5,260 nucleotides of DNA from an uncultured Stomatobaculum sp. (GCA_938010625.1 CALLVJ010000335.1:1-5260); one strand, 5' to 3'. Counted from the stretch's first letter, positions 1 to 5,260 are shown. The notes: generated by a model from the sequence alone, not told the origin. Numbers and translations: made by a program.

Positions 1-3
1 ACC

Positions 4-669
4 ATGAATATAGATCCGCGCGCACTTTCTAAAGATGGGTTTTTGAAGGATCAGGACTATCTGGTCAATTTTCCCTATGGACGCTATCCCACTTCTTATA
101 ATGGCTGCGGCTGGGTTGCCATCTACAACGCGGAACATGCTGCAGGGCGGGGCATTGCGGCGGAGGCAGTCTATGAAGCCATGTGCAGCATTCTCCCCTA
201 TGAGGGTACCCACGGCACGCCCTTTCCGACTATGGTTCGCTATTTTGAGGAGCAGAATATACCTGTCGCCCGCATTTACGGGAGCGGAGAAGAGTTGGTG
301 CGGGTTGTGGAGGAGAGACAGGTGCCGCGCGGCATTCTCCGCTATATCGAAGGGAGGGAGCCGCATTATATAGCTTTTGTCCGGGTCGACGAAGAGAAAC
401 CGGCGCGCTATCGCTTTTTCAACGCAGCCGATGGCAAGGAAGATTTTATTGAGACGATGGAATGTTTTCGCAGAGAGCATATCTGCGGTCGGCGCGTGGT
501 GAGAGTTCTGCTGCCGGGAGAGGAGAGAGAAGATGCACGAGCGCGTGGCAAAAACCATATTGTCGACGCAAAATGGTCTGAACATTTACCGTGGCGGCGT
601 GTGCAGTATTCTGTCCTGCGACGCAAAAATAGCATCGAGTCGCTTTCGGGAATCGGACGGGGAGCTTGA
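4..669 (+). CDS. C39-like cysteine peptidase-fold protein
   Basis: This 221-residue protein resembles C39-like/papain-fold cysteine peptidase domains. A candidate nucleophile lies in SYNGCGWVAIYN (Cys35), followed by a candidate histidine in EPHYIAF (His121) and a polar third residue in RFFNAADG (Asn140). Their order and spacing fit a Cys-His-Asn/Asp triad. No signal peptide, membrane segment, ATP-binding or transporter domain is visible, so it is probably a stand-alone cytoplasmic protein; substrate and activity are unknown. The recognisable domain ends near residue 170. The last ~45 residues are read from DNA that also encodes the start of the next gene in another frame, and they look like an unselected tail. 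Only three bases precede the ATG, so its ribosome site cannot be seen and a start further upstream is possible. The family call is from memory of motif shape and is moderately sure; enzymatic activity is inference. Confidence 0.6.
   Translation: MNIDPRALSKDGFLKDQDYLVNFPYGRYPTSYNGCGWVAIYNAEHAAGRGIAAEAVYEAMCSILPYEGTHGTPFPTMVRYFEEQNIPVARIYGSGEELVRVVEERQVPRGILRYIEGREPHYIAFVRVDEEKPARYRFFNAADGKEDFIETMECFRREHICGRRVVRVLLPGEEREDARARGKNHIVDAKWSEHLPWRRVQYSVLRRKNSIESLSGIGRGA
521..525 (+). promoter_or_regulatory. Ribosome binding site of the radical SAM homologue
   Basis: AGGAG lies in a purine-rich run 7 nt before the ATG at 533. It supports this start inside the upstream gene's reading frame, so the overlap of the two genes is not an artefact of choosing too early a start. 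Confidence 0.7.
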
Positions 670-1432
670 GGCAAAAATTAATGCGCCGGAGCTTCTTGAG
701 GCGACCTTACAGCGCAAACAGAGCCGCTGTATGATTATGGTAGGCTCTGCGAGTGAGCCTTACCCAAGGGAAGAGGAGGAGACGCTCTTAATGCGCCGCT
801 CGCTCGAGGTGATTGACCGCTTGGAGTTTGGCGTATCGCTCCGCACGAAGTCGCTGCGGCTGCTCCGGGATCTTGATGTGCTGCAGAGCATTCACCGGAA
901 GACACGCTGTGTGGTCGAGGTCATGCTGACCACAGCGGACGAGGAGCTCGCGGCGCGACTGGAACCGGCAGAAAGCGGTACTGCAGAGCGGTTGAAACTC
1001 CTCGCAGCACTTCGCGATGCGGGCATTCCAACGGTTGTGACGCTGGGTCCTGTGCTTCCGTATCTGACGGACAGCCTTGCGAATCTCGAGGCGCTGCTCG
1101 CCGACTGCGTGGAGACGGGTGTCTATGGCGTCCTGCAAAATGGTTTTGGCGTGACGCTCCGCGCGGGTTCCTCCGCCTACTTTTTTTCCCGTCTTAGGGA
1201 ACTCTCGCCGGAGCTGCCAGAGCGCTACGAAGCGCTTTTGCCGCCGGGAAAACTGAGAAAGGCCGGCACTTTTCTCTCGCCCCATGCAGAGGTGCTTGCC
1301 GCTTTTTTTCAGAAGAGCACGGATGCCTGCAAACTGGTGACAGATGCCGAAACTTTGTTTGCCTACCGTCATGCGTTTGAAGATAGACGTGCGGGAAAGC
1401 AGCTCTCGCTCTTTGACCTTTTTGAGACCTGA
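533..1432 (+). CDS. SPL-family radical SAM homologue lacking the canonical cluster motif
   Basis: This 299-residue protein matches the clostridial SPL-like (spore-photoproduct-lyase-related) radical SAM family nearly end to end. Family-like features are the N-terminus MHERVAKTILSTQNGLNIYRG, NAPELL (50-55), an altered GS-S-PY segment (71-77), RTKS (104-107), LTTADEEL (132-139), AGIPTVV (163-169), GVTLR (206-210) and the C-terminal AFEDRRAGKQLSLF. The family normally has RGCxxGCxYCD, whose three cysteines bind the 4Fe-4S cluster that cleaves S-adenosylmethionine. Here residues 20-30 read RGGVCSILSCD: the first two expected cysteines are Gly22 and Ile26, only Cys29 aligns, and Cys24 is out of register. 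The length is unchanged. As written it should not assemble a normal radical SAM cluster. It may be a catalytically dead or repurposed protein, a decaying gene still in frame, or contain a local sequence error. The start is fixed by a good ribosome site and the conserved N-terminus. The stop is 6 bp from the convergent reductase gene. Confidence 0.75.
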   Translation: MHERVAKTILSTQNGLNIYRGGVCSILSCDAKIASSRFRESDGELEAKINAPELLEATLQRKQSRCMIMVGSASEPYPREEEETLLMRRSLEVIDRLEFGVSLRTKSLRLLRDLDVLQSIHRKTRCVVEVMLTTADEELAARLEPAESGTAERLKLLAALRDAGIPTVVTLGPVLPYLTDSLANLEALLADCVETGVYGVLQNGFGVTLRAGSSAYFFSRLRELSPELPERYEALLPPGKLRKAGTFLSPHAEVLAAFFQKSTDACKLVTDAETLFAYRHAFEDRRAGKQLSLFDLFET

Positions 1433-1438
1433 GGCAAC

Positions 1439-2212
1439 TCAAAGTTCCCAGCCGCCTGAGAGTGTCAGAATGTTGCCCGTGAAATAGGCGGGCGCAGCTG
1501 CGACCTGGCAGACAAGGGCAGCGACTTCTTCCGGGCTGCCGAGATGTCCCGCGGGGATTTCCTCTTCGAGAGTCTTTCGTTCTTTTGCATCGAGCCAGGC
1601 GTTCATGTCAGTGTCAATCGCCCCGGGCGCAATCGCGTTGACCTGAATGTTAGATGGTGCAAGTTCTTTGGCGAGTGCCCTTGTAAAGCTGTTGATTCCG
1701 CCTTTGGCAGCAGAGTAGGCAACTTCGCAGGAAGCACCGCGGCTGCCCCAGACCGAAGACATAAAGATGAGTTTTCCGCAGCCGACCTGCAGCATACGCG
1801 GAATGGCGAGCCGCGAGAGATAAAAACAGGAACTGAGATCCGTGCGGATTAGCTGATCCCAGTCCTCAGGTGTCATATCTTGCAGAAGACTGATACAAGA
1901 GATACCGGCATTGGAAACCAGAATATCTAGTTGCGAAAAGCTCTGATCAAAGGCTAAAAAAATATACGAGCAGGCAGCGCTGTCGCCGATATCTGCGAGT
2001 AAGGAGACAACGCGCACACCCCTGGCCCGGCATTCGGTTATGCAGGCTTCCAGCTTTTCCTGCTCTTTTCGCGCAATCAGAAAAAGGTCGTAGCCGGCTG
2101 CTGCGAGCGCAATAGCAGTCGCGCGGCCAATGCCGCGGGAAGCGCCGGTCACGAGAGCCGTTTTTCGGCGCTGCAAAGAAAGGTCAATTTTGTTTGTCTG
2201 AGTGTATTCCAT
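1439..2212 (-). CDS. SDR family oxidoreductase, FabG-like; probable EF-P 5-aminopentanone reductase (YmfI-like)
   Basis: This 257-residue NAD(P)-dependent short-chain dehydrogenase has a Rossmann fold. TGASRGIG (22-29) is the nucleotide loop, NAG (101-103) the structural motif, and Ser153, Tyr166 and Lys170 the catalytic serine and YxxxK pair. The C-terminal region APGAIDTDMN and SGGW is typical of FabG relatives. The stretch WGSRGASCEVAYSAAKGG with AKELAPS and IDTDMN resembles YmfI-type proteins, which reduce 5-aminopentanone to 5-aminopentanol on the conserved lysine of elongation factor P. That specificity is inferred from remembered signatures; a fatty-acid 3-oxoacyl-ACP reductase or another SDR role is possible. 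The usual tetrad Asn (NLSS in FabG) is Asp125 (DLSS). I chose the ATG at 2212 because an AAAAGGAG site and a promoter lie just upstream. The frame stays open to 2344, but that extension would cover the promoter region and the family starts near the glycine-rich loop. Confidence 0.85.
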   Translation of the reverse strand: MEYTQTNKIDLSLQRRKTALVTGASRGIGRATAIALAAAGYDLFLIARKEQEKLEACITECRARGVRVVSLLADIGDSAACSYIFLAFDQSFSQLDILVSNAGISCISLLQDMTPEDWDQLIRTDLSSCFYLSRLAIPRMLQVGCGKLIFMSSVWGSRGASCEVAYSAAKGGINSFTRALAKELAPSNIQVNAIAPGAIDTDMNAWLDAKERKTLEEEIPAGHLGSPEEVAALVCQVAAAPAYFTGNILTLSGGWEL

Positions 2213-2222
2213 GATGGTGAGG

Positions 2223-2230
2223 CTCCTTTT
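2223..2230 (-). promoter_or_regulatory. Ribosome binding site of the SDR gene
   Basis: On the minus strand AAAAGGAG stands 10 nt before the ATG at 2212. It selects that start over the longer open frame reaching 2344. Confidence 0.7.
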
Positions 2231-2246
2231 TGATTCGATTGTCTCC

Positions 2247-2275
2247 AGTGTAGCACGCGGCAGGGCTTGCGCCAA
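2247..2275 (-). promoter_or_regulatory. Sigma-A-type extended -10 promoter for the SDR gene
   Basis: Read on the minus strand, TTGGCG (2275-2270) is followed after 17 bp by TACACT (2252-2247), which is preceded by the extended -10 element TGC (2255-2253). Predicted transcription begins near 2240, leaving a leader of roughly 30 nt with the ribosome site. This is a consensus match by eye only. Confidence 0.5.
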
Positions 2276-2296
2276 TTCCCAGCGCTGTGCTAGACT
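2267..2296 (+). promoter_or_regulatory. Extended -10 promoter for the trxB operon
   Basis: TTGCGC (2267-2272) is followed after 18 bp by TAGACT (2291-2296), preceded by TGC (2288-2290). Initiation would fall near 2303. Its -35 overlaps that of the opposing SDR promoter by three bases, so the two promoters probably compete or share control. The hexamers are imperfect and the call rests on pattern and position. Confidence 0.45.
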
Positions 2297-2298
2297 AC

Positions 2299-2325
2299 AA
2301 GCGCGCGAAGAGCGCGCGTTTTTTT
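2299..2325 (+). terminator. Terminator-like hairpin with T-tract in the trxB leader
   Basis: CGCGCG (2302-2307) pairs with CGCGCG (2313-2318) around the loop AAGAG. G-U and A-U pairs can extend the stem to 2299/2321, and seven T residues follow (2319-2325). The form is that of an intrinsic terminator on the plus strand, but no plus-strand gene lies immediately upstream and trxB begins 20 bp later. If the predicted promoter is right, the hairpin sits at the extreme 5' end of the trxB transcript and could be a leader stem-loop or attenuator. It could also stop antisense read-through coming out of the SDR region. Confidence 0.5.
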
Positions 2326-2334
2326 GTGAAAGAA

Positions 2335-2341
2335 AGTGAGG
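2335..2341 (+). promoter_or_regulatory. Ribosome binding site of trxB
   Basis: AGTGAGG lies 4 nt before the ATG at 2346. It is an imperfect site with short spacing, but it is the only purine-rich match next to a start that gives the expected TrxB N-terminus. Confidence 0.45.
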
Positions 2342-2345
2342 CACT

Positions 2346-3266
2346 ATGAGCCAGATTTATGACATGATTATCATTGGTTCCGGTCCGGCAGGGCTTGCGG
2401 CAGCCATTTACGGCCAGCGAGCTAGGCTAAATCTGCTTGTCATAGAAAAGCAGATGATCAGCGGAGGGCAGATCATTAATACGACAGAAGTTGACAATTA
2501 TCCGGGACTGCCGGGAATAGGCGGTTTTGAACTCGGGCAGAAATTCCGGGAACACGCAGAGAAGCTCGGCGCGTCTTTCGTGACCGATGAAGTGCAGAAA
2601 GTAACAATCCGTGCGGATGGCACAAAGACAGTGATTTGCGCTGCGGAGGCATATGCGGCAAAGACGCTTGTCATTGCGAGCGGCGCAGAGCACTCACTGC
2701 TCGGCGTGCCGGGGGAGAAAGAACTGACCGGCAACGGCGTCTCCTACTGCGCGACCTGTGACGGCAATTTCTACCGAAATCAGATCACGGCAGTGGTTGG
2801 CGGCGGCGATGTGGCGCTCGGCGATGCACTGTATCTCGCGCGGCTCTGTCAGAAAGTTTATCTGATTCACCGCCGCGACAGTTTCCGCGGCGCAAAGATT
2901 CTCGAGGACAAGGTCCGTGAGACGGAGAATATTGAACTTGTGCTGGATTCGACGGTCGAGGAAGTGCAGGGCGAGGGACATGTGCAGAGTATCCGCGTGA
3001 AAAACAAAAAGAGCGGCACAGAGACGAAGCTTGCTGTCAACGGCCTCTTCATTGCGGTCGGCATTGTCCCCGAGTCAAAGAGTTTCTCGTTCTTAAAGAC
3101 CGATGAGAGAGGCTATGTGCTTGCGGACGAGACTTGCGAGACCAATGTGCCGGGTGTTTATGCGGCAGGTGATGTGCGGAAAAAGCAGCTTCGTCAGGTT
3201 ATCACCGCAGTTGCCGACGGCGCAAATGCCGCGGAGAGCGCAGTGCGCTACCTGACAGAGCGATGA
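2346..3266 (+). CDS. trxB: Thioredoxin-disulfide reductase
   Basis: TrxB is a cytoplasmic FAD enzyme that passes electrons from NADPH to thioredoxin, supplying ribonucleotide reductase and protein-disulfide repair. At 306 residues it has normal length for the low-molecular-weight bacterial type. The FAD-binding GSGPAG is at 11-16, SGGQI at 39-43, the redox-active CATC at 135-138, the NADPH-domain GGGDVA at 152-157 and HRRDSFR, the NADPH-phosphate-contacting region, at 175-181. The C-terminal FAD motif AAGDVRKKQLRQV is at 273-285. All catalytic elements are intact, and the HRRDxFR motif favours NADPH use over a ferredoxin-linked variant. It appears to head an operon: its stop overlaps the start of the downstream lipoprotein gene (ATGA), and recJ follows that gene. 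No thioredoxin gene is present in the window. Confidence 0.96.
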   Translation: MSQIYDMIIIGSGPAGLAAAIYGQRARLNLLVIEKQMISGGQIINTTEVDNYPGLPGIGGFELGQKFREHAEKLGASFVTDEVQKVTIRADGTKTVICAAEAYAAKTLVIASGAEHSLLGVPGEKELTGNGVSYCATCDGNFYRNQITAVVGGGDVALGDALYLARLCQKVYLIHRRDSFRGAKILEDKVRETENIELVLDSTVEEVQGEGHVQSIRVKNKKSGTETKLAVNGLFIAVGIVPESKSFSFLKTDERGYVLADETCETNVPGVYAAGDVRKKQLRQVITAVADGANAAESAVRYLTER

Positions 3267-3958
3267 GAGCAAAGATCAGACGGGTGCTTTGGCGCCTGCT
3301 GTTTCTATTGCCGGTGCTGTTTCTTCTGGTCGGCTGTGCGGCAGAGAGTGGCGCAGCGCAGGGGAGCAGTGCGGACAGCGCTGCGGCGGTGACGGAGACA
3401 GCGCGTGCAAAGGATAGCAGTCAGCGCGCAGCAAAGTCGAAGAAGAAGCAGAAAAAAAGGAAGAAGTCTGAGAAACAGCAGACAGCAGAGAGCTCCGGAG
3501 AGAGCGGGCAACGCAGAGCAGAGGCGACTGCAAGAGCAGAGAAAAGTCAGACGAAGCGGGAGACAACTGCGATAGCGGCGGCGCAGAGCGAAACCAGTGA
3601 TAGGGAGACAGGCGGTATCCGTGAGGATGGCAGCTATACTTCACGCGATGAGGTCGCGCTGTACCTCCACACCTACCAGAAGCTCCCCCAAAACTTTATT
3701 TCAAAGCGGGATGCCGAAGAGCAGGGGTTTCGTTTTGGAGAAGATGATTTTGGCGAGAGTTTCCCTGGTAAGAGCGTCGGCGGTTCCCGCTTTGGCAATT
3801 ACGACGGACTGCTCCCGGACAAAGCAGGGCGACGCTACTATGAGTGCGATATCGACTATACGGGCGGCAGGCGGAATGCAAAGCGCCTGGTCTACTCGAA
3901 CGACGGACTCATCTTCTATACCGAAGATCACTACAAGACTTTTGTGCAGCTCTATTAG
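3263..3958 (+). CDS. Lipoprotein with C-terminal barnase-like ribonuclease domain
   Basis: This 231-residue exported protein has three parts. A type II signal peptide (basic MRAKIRRVLWR, then a hydrophobic stretch) ends in the lipobox LVGC, giving lipidated Cys25. A low-complexity linker (about 26-120) is rich in Ala, Ser, Glu, Lys and Arg, with a strongly basic patch at 58-69. The C-terminal domain (about 130-231) matches barnase, the extracellular guanyl-preferring RNase of Bacillus. From remembered barnase numbering the alignment is gapless at an offset of 121. Lys148, Glu194, Arg204, Arg208 and His223 correspond to Lys27, Glu73, Arg83, Arg87 and His102. Glu194 and His223 are the general base and acid. 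Tyr180 replaces Arg59. The domain ends exactly where barnase ends. The likely role is membrane-anchored RNA degradation outside the cytoplasm, for nutrient scavenging or competition; that role is inference. Start: ATGA overlap with trxB and no strong ribosome site, suggesting translational coupling. Confidence 0.9.
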   Translation: MRAKIRRVLWRLLFLLPVLFLLVGCAAESGAAQGSSADSAAAVTETARAKDSSQRAAKSKKKQKKRKKSEKQQTAESSGESGQRRAEATARAEKSQTKRETTAIAAAQSETSDRETGGIREDGSYTSRDEVALYLHTYQKLPQNFISKRDAEEQGFRFGEDDFGESFPGKSVGGSRFGNYDGLLPDKAGRRYYECDIDYTGGRRNAKRLVYSNDGLIFYTEDHYKTFVQLY

Positions 3959-3963
3959 GGGAG
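3957..3963 (+). promoter_or_regulatory. Ribosome binding site of recJ
   Basis: AGGGGAG overlaps the lipoprotein stop codon (3956-3958) and lies 4 nt before the ATG at 3968. It indicates tight operon packing and supports this recJ start. Confidence 0.6.
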
Positions 3964-3967
3964 AATT

Positions 3968-5260
3968 ATGCGAAATACCAGATGGATGATTTACAGCAGG
4001 CGGGCCGATTTCGGGGCGATTTCGACCCGCTTTTCTGTTTCGCCGATGCTGGCGCGCATTCTGATTAACCGGGGCGTCGCAGCCGATGAAATCGGCGCCT
4101 ATCTGAAGGGAACATTAGACGATATTCCGCGCGGCGGTTTGTTGCCTGACATTGGGAAGAGCGTCAGAATTCTGGCGGAAAAAATAAAGACGAGGAAACC
4201 AATCCGCATCATCGGCGACTATGACATTGACGGCATCTGCTCAACCTATATTTTAGTGCAGGGGATGCGGACTCTTGGCGCCGTTGCAGACTATGATATT
4301 CCGGACCGCATAGCAGATGGCTATGGACTGAATCTCCGCCTCGTGGAGCGCGCCATCGCCGATGGCATCGACACGATTGTGACTTGTGACAATGGGATTG
4401 CGGCAAGACAGGAGGTTGCCGCCGCGGTCAATGCAGGGCTCACTGTGATTGTGACCGACCACCACGAGGTCGCACACAGCGAGGACGGAGCAGAGCTTTT
4501 GCCGCCGGCAGCGGCAGTCGTGGATCCGAAGTGTGATGGCTCGCAGTATCCGTTTGCCTCGATCTGCGGGGCGGTGGTCGCCTGGAAGTTGATCGAAGAA
4601 CTGTATCTCTTTTTTGGAAAGCGGCGCGAAGACGCACGCGTATTTTTGCCTTTTGCGGCGATTGCGACAGTCGGCGATGTGATGCCGCTCCAGAAGGAGA
4701 ACCGCATCATTGTGCGCGAGGGGCTTCGCGCGATTGCGCACTGTGATAATTTGGGACTGCAGAAGCTGATTGCGCGCTGTGAACTCAATCCGACGGCGCT
4801 CACAACCTACCATATTGGCTTTGTGATAGGGCCTTGCCTCAATGCAGGCGGGCGCCTGGAGAGCGCAAAGCTCGGACTGTCCATGCTGCTTGAGACCGAT
4901 GAAGCGCGGGCAGAAGAAGTGGCCGAGCGCTTGAAAAGGCTGAACGATCAGCGAAAGCAGATGACGGAGGACGGTATCCGCGCGGCGTCAGCGGAGATTG
5001 AGGCGCTGCCGTCTCTGCCCAGAGTGCTCGTAGTCTACCTGAGAGATTGCCATGAGTCGGTTGCCGGTATCATTGCGGGGCGTCTGAAAGAAAAATACTA
5101 CCGCCCGAGCTTTGTATTGACGAATAGCCAGGAGACGGGTTATCTCAAGGGCTCTGGCAGGAGCATTGAGGGCTACCATATGTTCCATGCGCTCGAGGAA
5201 GTGGCGCCGCTACTCACGAAGTTCGGCGGGCATCCAATGGCGGCAGGGCTCACACTGCCG
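3968..5260 (+). CDS. recJ: Single-stranded-DNA-specific 5'-3' exonuclease RecJ (partial, 3' end beyond window)
   Basis: Frame 3968-5260 is open for 431 codons and runs off the right edge without a stop. The product is the DHH/DHHA1 phosphoesterase RecJ, which degrades single-stranded DNA from the 5' end in RecF-pathway recombination, mismatch repair and base-excision repair in the cytoplasm. Motifs in order: GDYDIDG (83-89), TCDNGI (139-144), TDHHE (163-167), VDPKCDGSQYPF (185-196), ATVGDVMPL (233-241), GPCLNAGGRLESA (288-300), and the DHHA1-domain elements CHESVAGIIAGRL (361-373), GSGRS (395-399) and FGGH (419-422). The manganese ligands expected from RecJ structures are all present: Asp84, Asp86, Asp141, His165, His166 and Asp237. 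The N-terminus MRNTRWMIYSRRADF fits clostridial RecJ. The gene lies 9 nt after the lipoprotein stop with its own ribosome site, so it is probably the third gene of the trxB operon. The C-terminal OB-fold region is not in the window. Confidence 0.96.
   Translation, partial: MRNTRWMIYSRRADFGAISTRFSVSPMLARILINRGVAADEIGAYLKGTLDDIPRGGLLPDIGKSVRILAEKIKTRKPIRIIGDYDIDGICSTYILVQGMRTLGAVADYDIPDRIADGYGLNLRLVERAIADGIDTIVTCDNGIAARQEVAAAVNAGLTVIVTDHHEVAHSEDGAELLPPAAAVVDPKCDGSQYPFASICGAVVAWKLIEELYLFFGKRREDARVFLPFAAIATVGDVMPLQKENRIIVREGLRAIAHCDNLGLQKLIARCELNPTALTTYHIGFVIGPCLNAGGRLESAKLGLSMLLETDEARAEEVAERLKRLNDQRKQMTEDGIRAASAEIEALPSLPRVLVVYLRDCHESVAGIIAGRLKEKYYRPSFVLTNSQETGYLKGSGRSIEGYHMFHALEEVAPLLTKFGGHPMAAGLTLP

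Noticed and set aside
788..1372. Minus-strand open frame (194 codons) opposite the radical SAM homologue
   Set aside because: The composition is that of a shadow of a GC-rich coding strand, with no family resemblance. The plus frame matches a known family end to end.
2213..2344. N-terminal extension of the SDR protein (44 extra codons)
   Set aside because: The DNA holds a ribosome site for the ATG at 2212, promoter-like elements for both directions and a hairpin. The extension has no SDR similarity.
3420..3560. Purine-rich low-complexity stretch as a possible repeat array
   Set aside because: There is no regular period. It encodes the Lys/Arg/Glu/Ala linker of the lipoprotein in frame.
3263..3958. 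Toxin-antitoxin or contact-dependent inhibition module built on the barnase domain
   Set aside because: There is no adjacent inhibitor gene, no polymorphic-toxin N-terminal domain and no pretoxin repeat. The lipoprotein signal and operon with trxB and recJ fit a resident exported nuclease better.
3597..3989. Plus-strand open frame (130 codons) overlapping the RNase domain in another frame
   Set aside because: It overlaps the barnase domain, whose catalytic residues are all in the other frame. The product has no recognisable motif and runs into recJ.
4253..4813. Long minus-strand open frame (186 codons) opposite the right-hand part of the window
   Set aside because: It lies antisense to recJ, whose frame carries the full set of DHH motifs. 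The antisense product is Arg/His/Cys-rich with no recognisable domain or ribosome site.
1..5260. CRISPR array, insertion sequence, tRNA, attachment site or riboswitch
   Set aside because: No spaced direct repeats, transposase, terminal inverted repeats, cloverleaf or long structured leader were seen. The only intergenic stretch over 100 bases is 2213-2345, and it is accounted for by promoters, a hairpin and ribosome sites.

Overview
The window looks like ordinary chromosomal DNA from a moderately GC-rich (mid-50s % by eye) member of the Clostridia. The family resemblances I recall point to Lachnospiraceae: the SPL-type radical SAM homologue, the barnase-type lipoprotein and the YmfI-like reductase. 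That placement is inference, not a search result. No mobile element, CRISPR array, tRNA or rRNA is visible, and coding density is very high.

Layout. (1) Plus strand, 4-1432: a C39-like cysteine-peptidase-fold protein, overlapping by 137 nt a homologue of SPL-family radical SAM proteins. The homologue keeps the family scaffold but lacks a recognisable CxxxCxxC iron-sulfur motif. (2) Minus strand, 2212-1439: a complete FabG-like short-chain dehydrogenase, most like EF-P 5-aminopentanone reductase (YmfI-like). It converges on gene 2 with only 6 bp between stop codons. (3) 2213-2345: a compact divergent regulatory region with two face-to-face extended -10 promoters whose -35 hexamers overlap, plus a GC-rich hairpin and T-tract just before the next gene. 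(4) Plus strand, 2346-end: an apparent operon of trxB (thioredoxin reductase), a lipoprotein with a C-terminal barnase-like ribonuclease domain (start and stop overlap as ATGA), and recJ (single-strand DNA 5'-3' exonuclease), which runs off the right edge.

How the genes fit together. TrxB and RecJ are cytoplasmic housekeeping enzymes for thiol redox balance and DNA repair. Between them lies an exported, probably membrane-anchored ribonuclease, translationally coupled to trxB. It aligns gaplessly from memory with the whole barnase catalytic core and retains the acid/base pair. No barstar-like inhibitor is in the window. The left pair (C39-like and radical SAM homologue) is presumably co-transcribed, but no shared pathway can be read from the sequence.

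The most notable observations are the radical SAM homologue with its cluster motif erased but its frame intact, the lipid-anchored barnase with a long polybasic linker, and the terminator-like hairpin that coincides with the predicted trxB transcription start.
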